From NCBI GenBank assembly GCA_964492545.1, contig CAZBKO010000004.1:1-52621 (forward strand): DNA of 52,621 nucleotides. The letters are read 5' to 3'. Made by a program: the position numbers and the translations under genes. Origin of the DNA: RGIG1934 sp964492545. Lineage in GTDB: Bacteria; Bacillota; Clostridia; Lachnospirales; Lachnospiraceae. Below the pieces are notes generated by a model, which saw only the letters and a program-made list of their open reading frames with translations, had not been told where the DNA came from and did no database searches. Below are positions 51,090 to 52,621 of the stretch, in pieces (the first letter of the stretch is position 1; every line of letters starts with the position of its first letter).

Positions 51090-52043
51090 TTATCTTCTGT
51101 TACGTCTTGCATTACCTGCATTAATTCTCTTAACCTTCACATCCTGAGTTGATACAGTAATCTTAGGTACTGCCTTAACGTAATAATAATACTCATCATC
51201 TTCAAACTGCACATATTCTGTTCTTGTATAATCGACAGACAAAATCATATAGTGCAATAAATATACAATTCCTATTGATATAACTGACATCAATATCATA
51301 AGCCAAATAGGAATGCTTGCTTCTGTGTTCATAACAAGTTCACCAATAAGTATAATTACTATATTAGTTACACCGCCAACACCAATTGCAATTGCCCATG
51401 AATAATCAATAGACAATCTTTTAATAAAATATACAAGAAGCACAACAATGGTAAATGCCATTATCATTATCCACATTTCCTTGTTCTTTAGTATGCCATC
51501 AAGGAATGCTGTTATCTTCTGAATTCCTGAATCGTCTGTCACATTAGTTATTGTTGCTGCATGATTCTTAGCATACAACATAATATAATATAGCATAGTA
51601 CCAAAAGCTACAGAAATAACTGATACCGGTGTTGCCACAAGGCCAATAATTAATGGAACAATATATGGCATCTTAAGGAAAAAAAGTACAGGCATAAGAA
51701 TAAGTACATATCCGTCCTTCGGTGTAAATCTGTAATAAATAAGATACATAACAAGCATTATCAAAAGTGCAACAACTGCAAGCTCTGTAAATAAAGCATA
51801 TAAATGTGCCACTATTACCATTGAAATTATAAGAATATTAACTGCATTAGGTAAAAAGGCAGCGATTACGCCTACCGCCAATACTATTGCGGGATTCTTA
51901 AGTCTCGTCATATATCCAATATTGGAATTAATGATAATCATTGCAATAATCACTGAGAACAGCTTCATTGCCAGATTAACATATGTTCCATACCTGCTAT
52001 ATATATTCTTTAAATGTTCCTTAAAAACCAGTAGTTTCATCAT
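51090..52043 (-). CDS. Polytopic membrane protein of unknown function upstream of cdaA
   Basis: A 317-residue protein with about eight hydrophobic segments within residues 20-270 and a cytoplasmic, basic C-terminus ending in NAGNARRNRR. I recognise no transporter signature. It starts 23 bases inside the preceding gene's end (52021) and ends 33 bases before cdaA, with AGGAGG at eight bases from its ATG. The arrangement suggests a role linked to c-di-AMP, envelope stress or osmotic balance, by position only. A second ATG follows directly (MMK). Confidence 0.75.
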   Translation of the reverse strand: MMKLLVFKEHLKNIYSRYGTYVNLAMKLFSVIIAMIIINSNIGYMTRLKNPAIVLAVGVIAAFLPNAVNILIISMVIVAHLYALFTELAVVALLIMLVMYLIYYRFTPKDGYVLILMPVLFFLKMPYIVPLIIGLVATPVSVISVAFGTMLYYIMLYAKNHAATITNVTDDSGIQKITAFLDGILKNKEMWIMIMAFTIVVLLVYFIKRLSIDYSWAIAIGVGGVTNIVIILIGELVMNTEASIPIWLMILMSVISIGIVYLLHYMILSVDYTRTEYVQFEDDEYYYYVKAVPKITVSTQDVKVKRINAGNARRNRR

Positions 52044-52476
52044 AATTATGTCCTCCTGCTCTAGTCTCCTCTTTCTTCTTCATGTTAGCCTCTTTCTTGT
52101 ACATCATATACAATTCCTTAAGGTTCTCTCCGTACCCAGACAGGCTCTTCTTAATCTTATTATATCTGATACTATACACAATATATGCAATAATCATAAA
52201 TAAGACCAGCATAATCACATATCCTATAATTAATTTCTTTCCCAAAGTAATGAGATTCATACTTACAATGTGCTCAGAAAGATAATCAACATTAAAAAGT
52301 ACTCCAATAACAATCAGCAGCAAATATCCAATAGATGTGGTTATTGCCGTCTCAATCATCTTGAGGCTGATATAGTCTGTGCGATAATACTTGCTTGCTG
52401 CTATTGTCGTCTTGCCATTATTCTGCTCATACATGGCAAGCTTTGTCATCAGCTTAACTTTATCTTCTTTAATCAT
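52021..52476 (-). CDS. Two-pass membrane protein of unknown function
   Basis: A 151-residue protein with a basic cytoplasmic start, two membrane segments (about 43-63 and 82-105) and a long charged C-terminal helix (about 107-140, KKKEETR). No family recognised. It is the first gene of the cdaA-containing operon, with AAGGAG before the ATG and a promoter about 35 bases upstream. Its end overlaps the next membrane-protein gene by 23 bases, so the two are probably translated together and may interact. Confidence 0.72.
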   Translation of the reverse strand: MIKEDKVKLMTKLAMYEQNNGKTTIAASKYYRTDYISLKMIETAITTSIGYLLLIVIGVLFNVDYLSEHIVSMNLITLGKKLIIGYVIMLVLFMIIAYIVYSIRYNKIKKSLSGYGENLKELYMMYKKEANMKKKEETRAGGHNYDETTGF

Positions 52477-52508
52477 AAAATATTCTCCTTGAATAGTTAT
52501 ATCGTCCT

Positions 52509-52537
52509 ATTATATCACAAAGGCAGTCATATGACAA
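52509..52537 (-). promoter_or_regulatory. Promoter of the cdaA-containing operon
   Basis: TTGTCA (52532-52537) and TATAAT (52509-52514) with 17 bases between, directly before the first gene of the run ending at 41839. Confidence 0.75.
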
Positions 52538-52573
52538 TAAATGGGATTACAAAAGATGGAGTAAATTGTTACA

Positions 52574-52592
52574 GTTCAGCCTTCGGCTGAAC
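52574..52592. other. Hairpin near the window edge
   Basis: Perfect 8-bp stem GTTCAGCC / GGCTGAAC with a three-base loop. There is no T-run on either side, so it is not an obvious terminator. A GCCGGTGCATTGGCC stretch on the minus strand follows at the edge, and the rest may lie outside the window. Confidence 0.45.
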
Positions 52593-52621
52593 TAACGGCC
52601 AATGCACCGGCTAAAAGATAG

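Noticed and set aside
52574..52621. Hairpin and GC-rich stretch at the right edge as a mobile element end
   Set aside because: Only about 50 bases are visible, with no matching copy in the window, so I list only the hairpin.

Overview
The window looks like a chromosomal segment of a low-GC Gram-positive member of the Clostridia, most likely Lachnospiraceae. Support comes from AT-rich DNA with strong Shine-Dalgarno (SD) sequences and sigma-A promoters (TTGACA-17-TATAAT), a T-box leader, GatCAB-dependent aminoacylation, LL-diaminopimelate aminotransferase, an ANTAR regulator beside glnA, a PPi-type phosphofructokinase and MBOAT/DHHW/DUF4358 surface genes. The genus is not resolved. A run of ten N (18205-18214) is an assembly join that artificially fuses two genes, so this is draft sequence. 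I see no rRNA, tRNA, CRISPR, phage or insertion sequence.

Layout. 59-566: a PilZ gene, convergent with 575-6140, an aspS-gatC-gatA-gatB operon behind a T-box whose specifier region reads GAAC (overlapping Glu GAA and Asn AAC codons) and two 93-bp direct repeats. 6196-17093: livJ-livH-livM-livG-livF followed, with tight spacing, by a cytidylate-kinase-like protein, two SGNH esterase-like proteins, DUF4358, MBOAT acyltransferase, DHHW protein and a small membrane protein, probably a surface O-acylation module. 17100-21416: a D,D-carboxypeptidase, dapL (truncated by the gap), an ANTAR regulator and glnA. 21422-28433: a starch/maltodextrin locus (GH13 amylase lipoprotein, divergent LacI regulator, ABC importer) with matching operator-like sites at two promoters. 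28448-33473: L,D-transpeptidase, polysaccharide deacetylase, membrane-anchored starch-binding protein, S8 protease. 33484-36285: ClpX-like ATPase and PPi-type phosphofructokinase. 36299-40191: an ABC exporter set whose ATPase has an in-frame TGA. 40209-41615: HtrA. 41785-52537: a long collinear run containing cdaA-cdaR-HPr-glmM, a glycosyltransferase, a frameshifted leuA, a polyprenyl-phosphate sugar transferase and an LCP ligase.

The most interesting signal is a pair of nearly identical, about 105-nt structured leaders directly upstream of two unrelated ABC solute-binding-protein genes (livJ and the maltodextrin malE). Each has a 10-bp hairpin with an identical loop, a compensatory U-A to C-G change between copies, a second long hairpin, and a CTCC that can pair either with the gene's own SD (GGAG) or with the first hairpin's loop. 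This has the architecture of a cis-acting translational switch or expression element, and I cannot assign it to a named RNA family.

Three genes appear broken (amylase by a poly-A tract, the ABC ATPase by a stop, leuA by a small deletion). In draft sequence these may be real or base-level errors.
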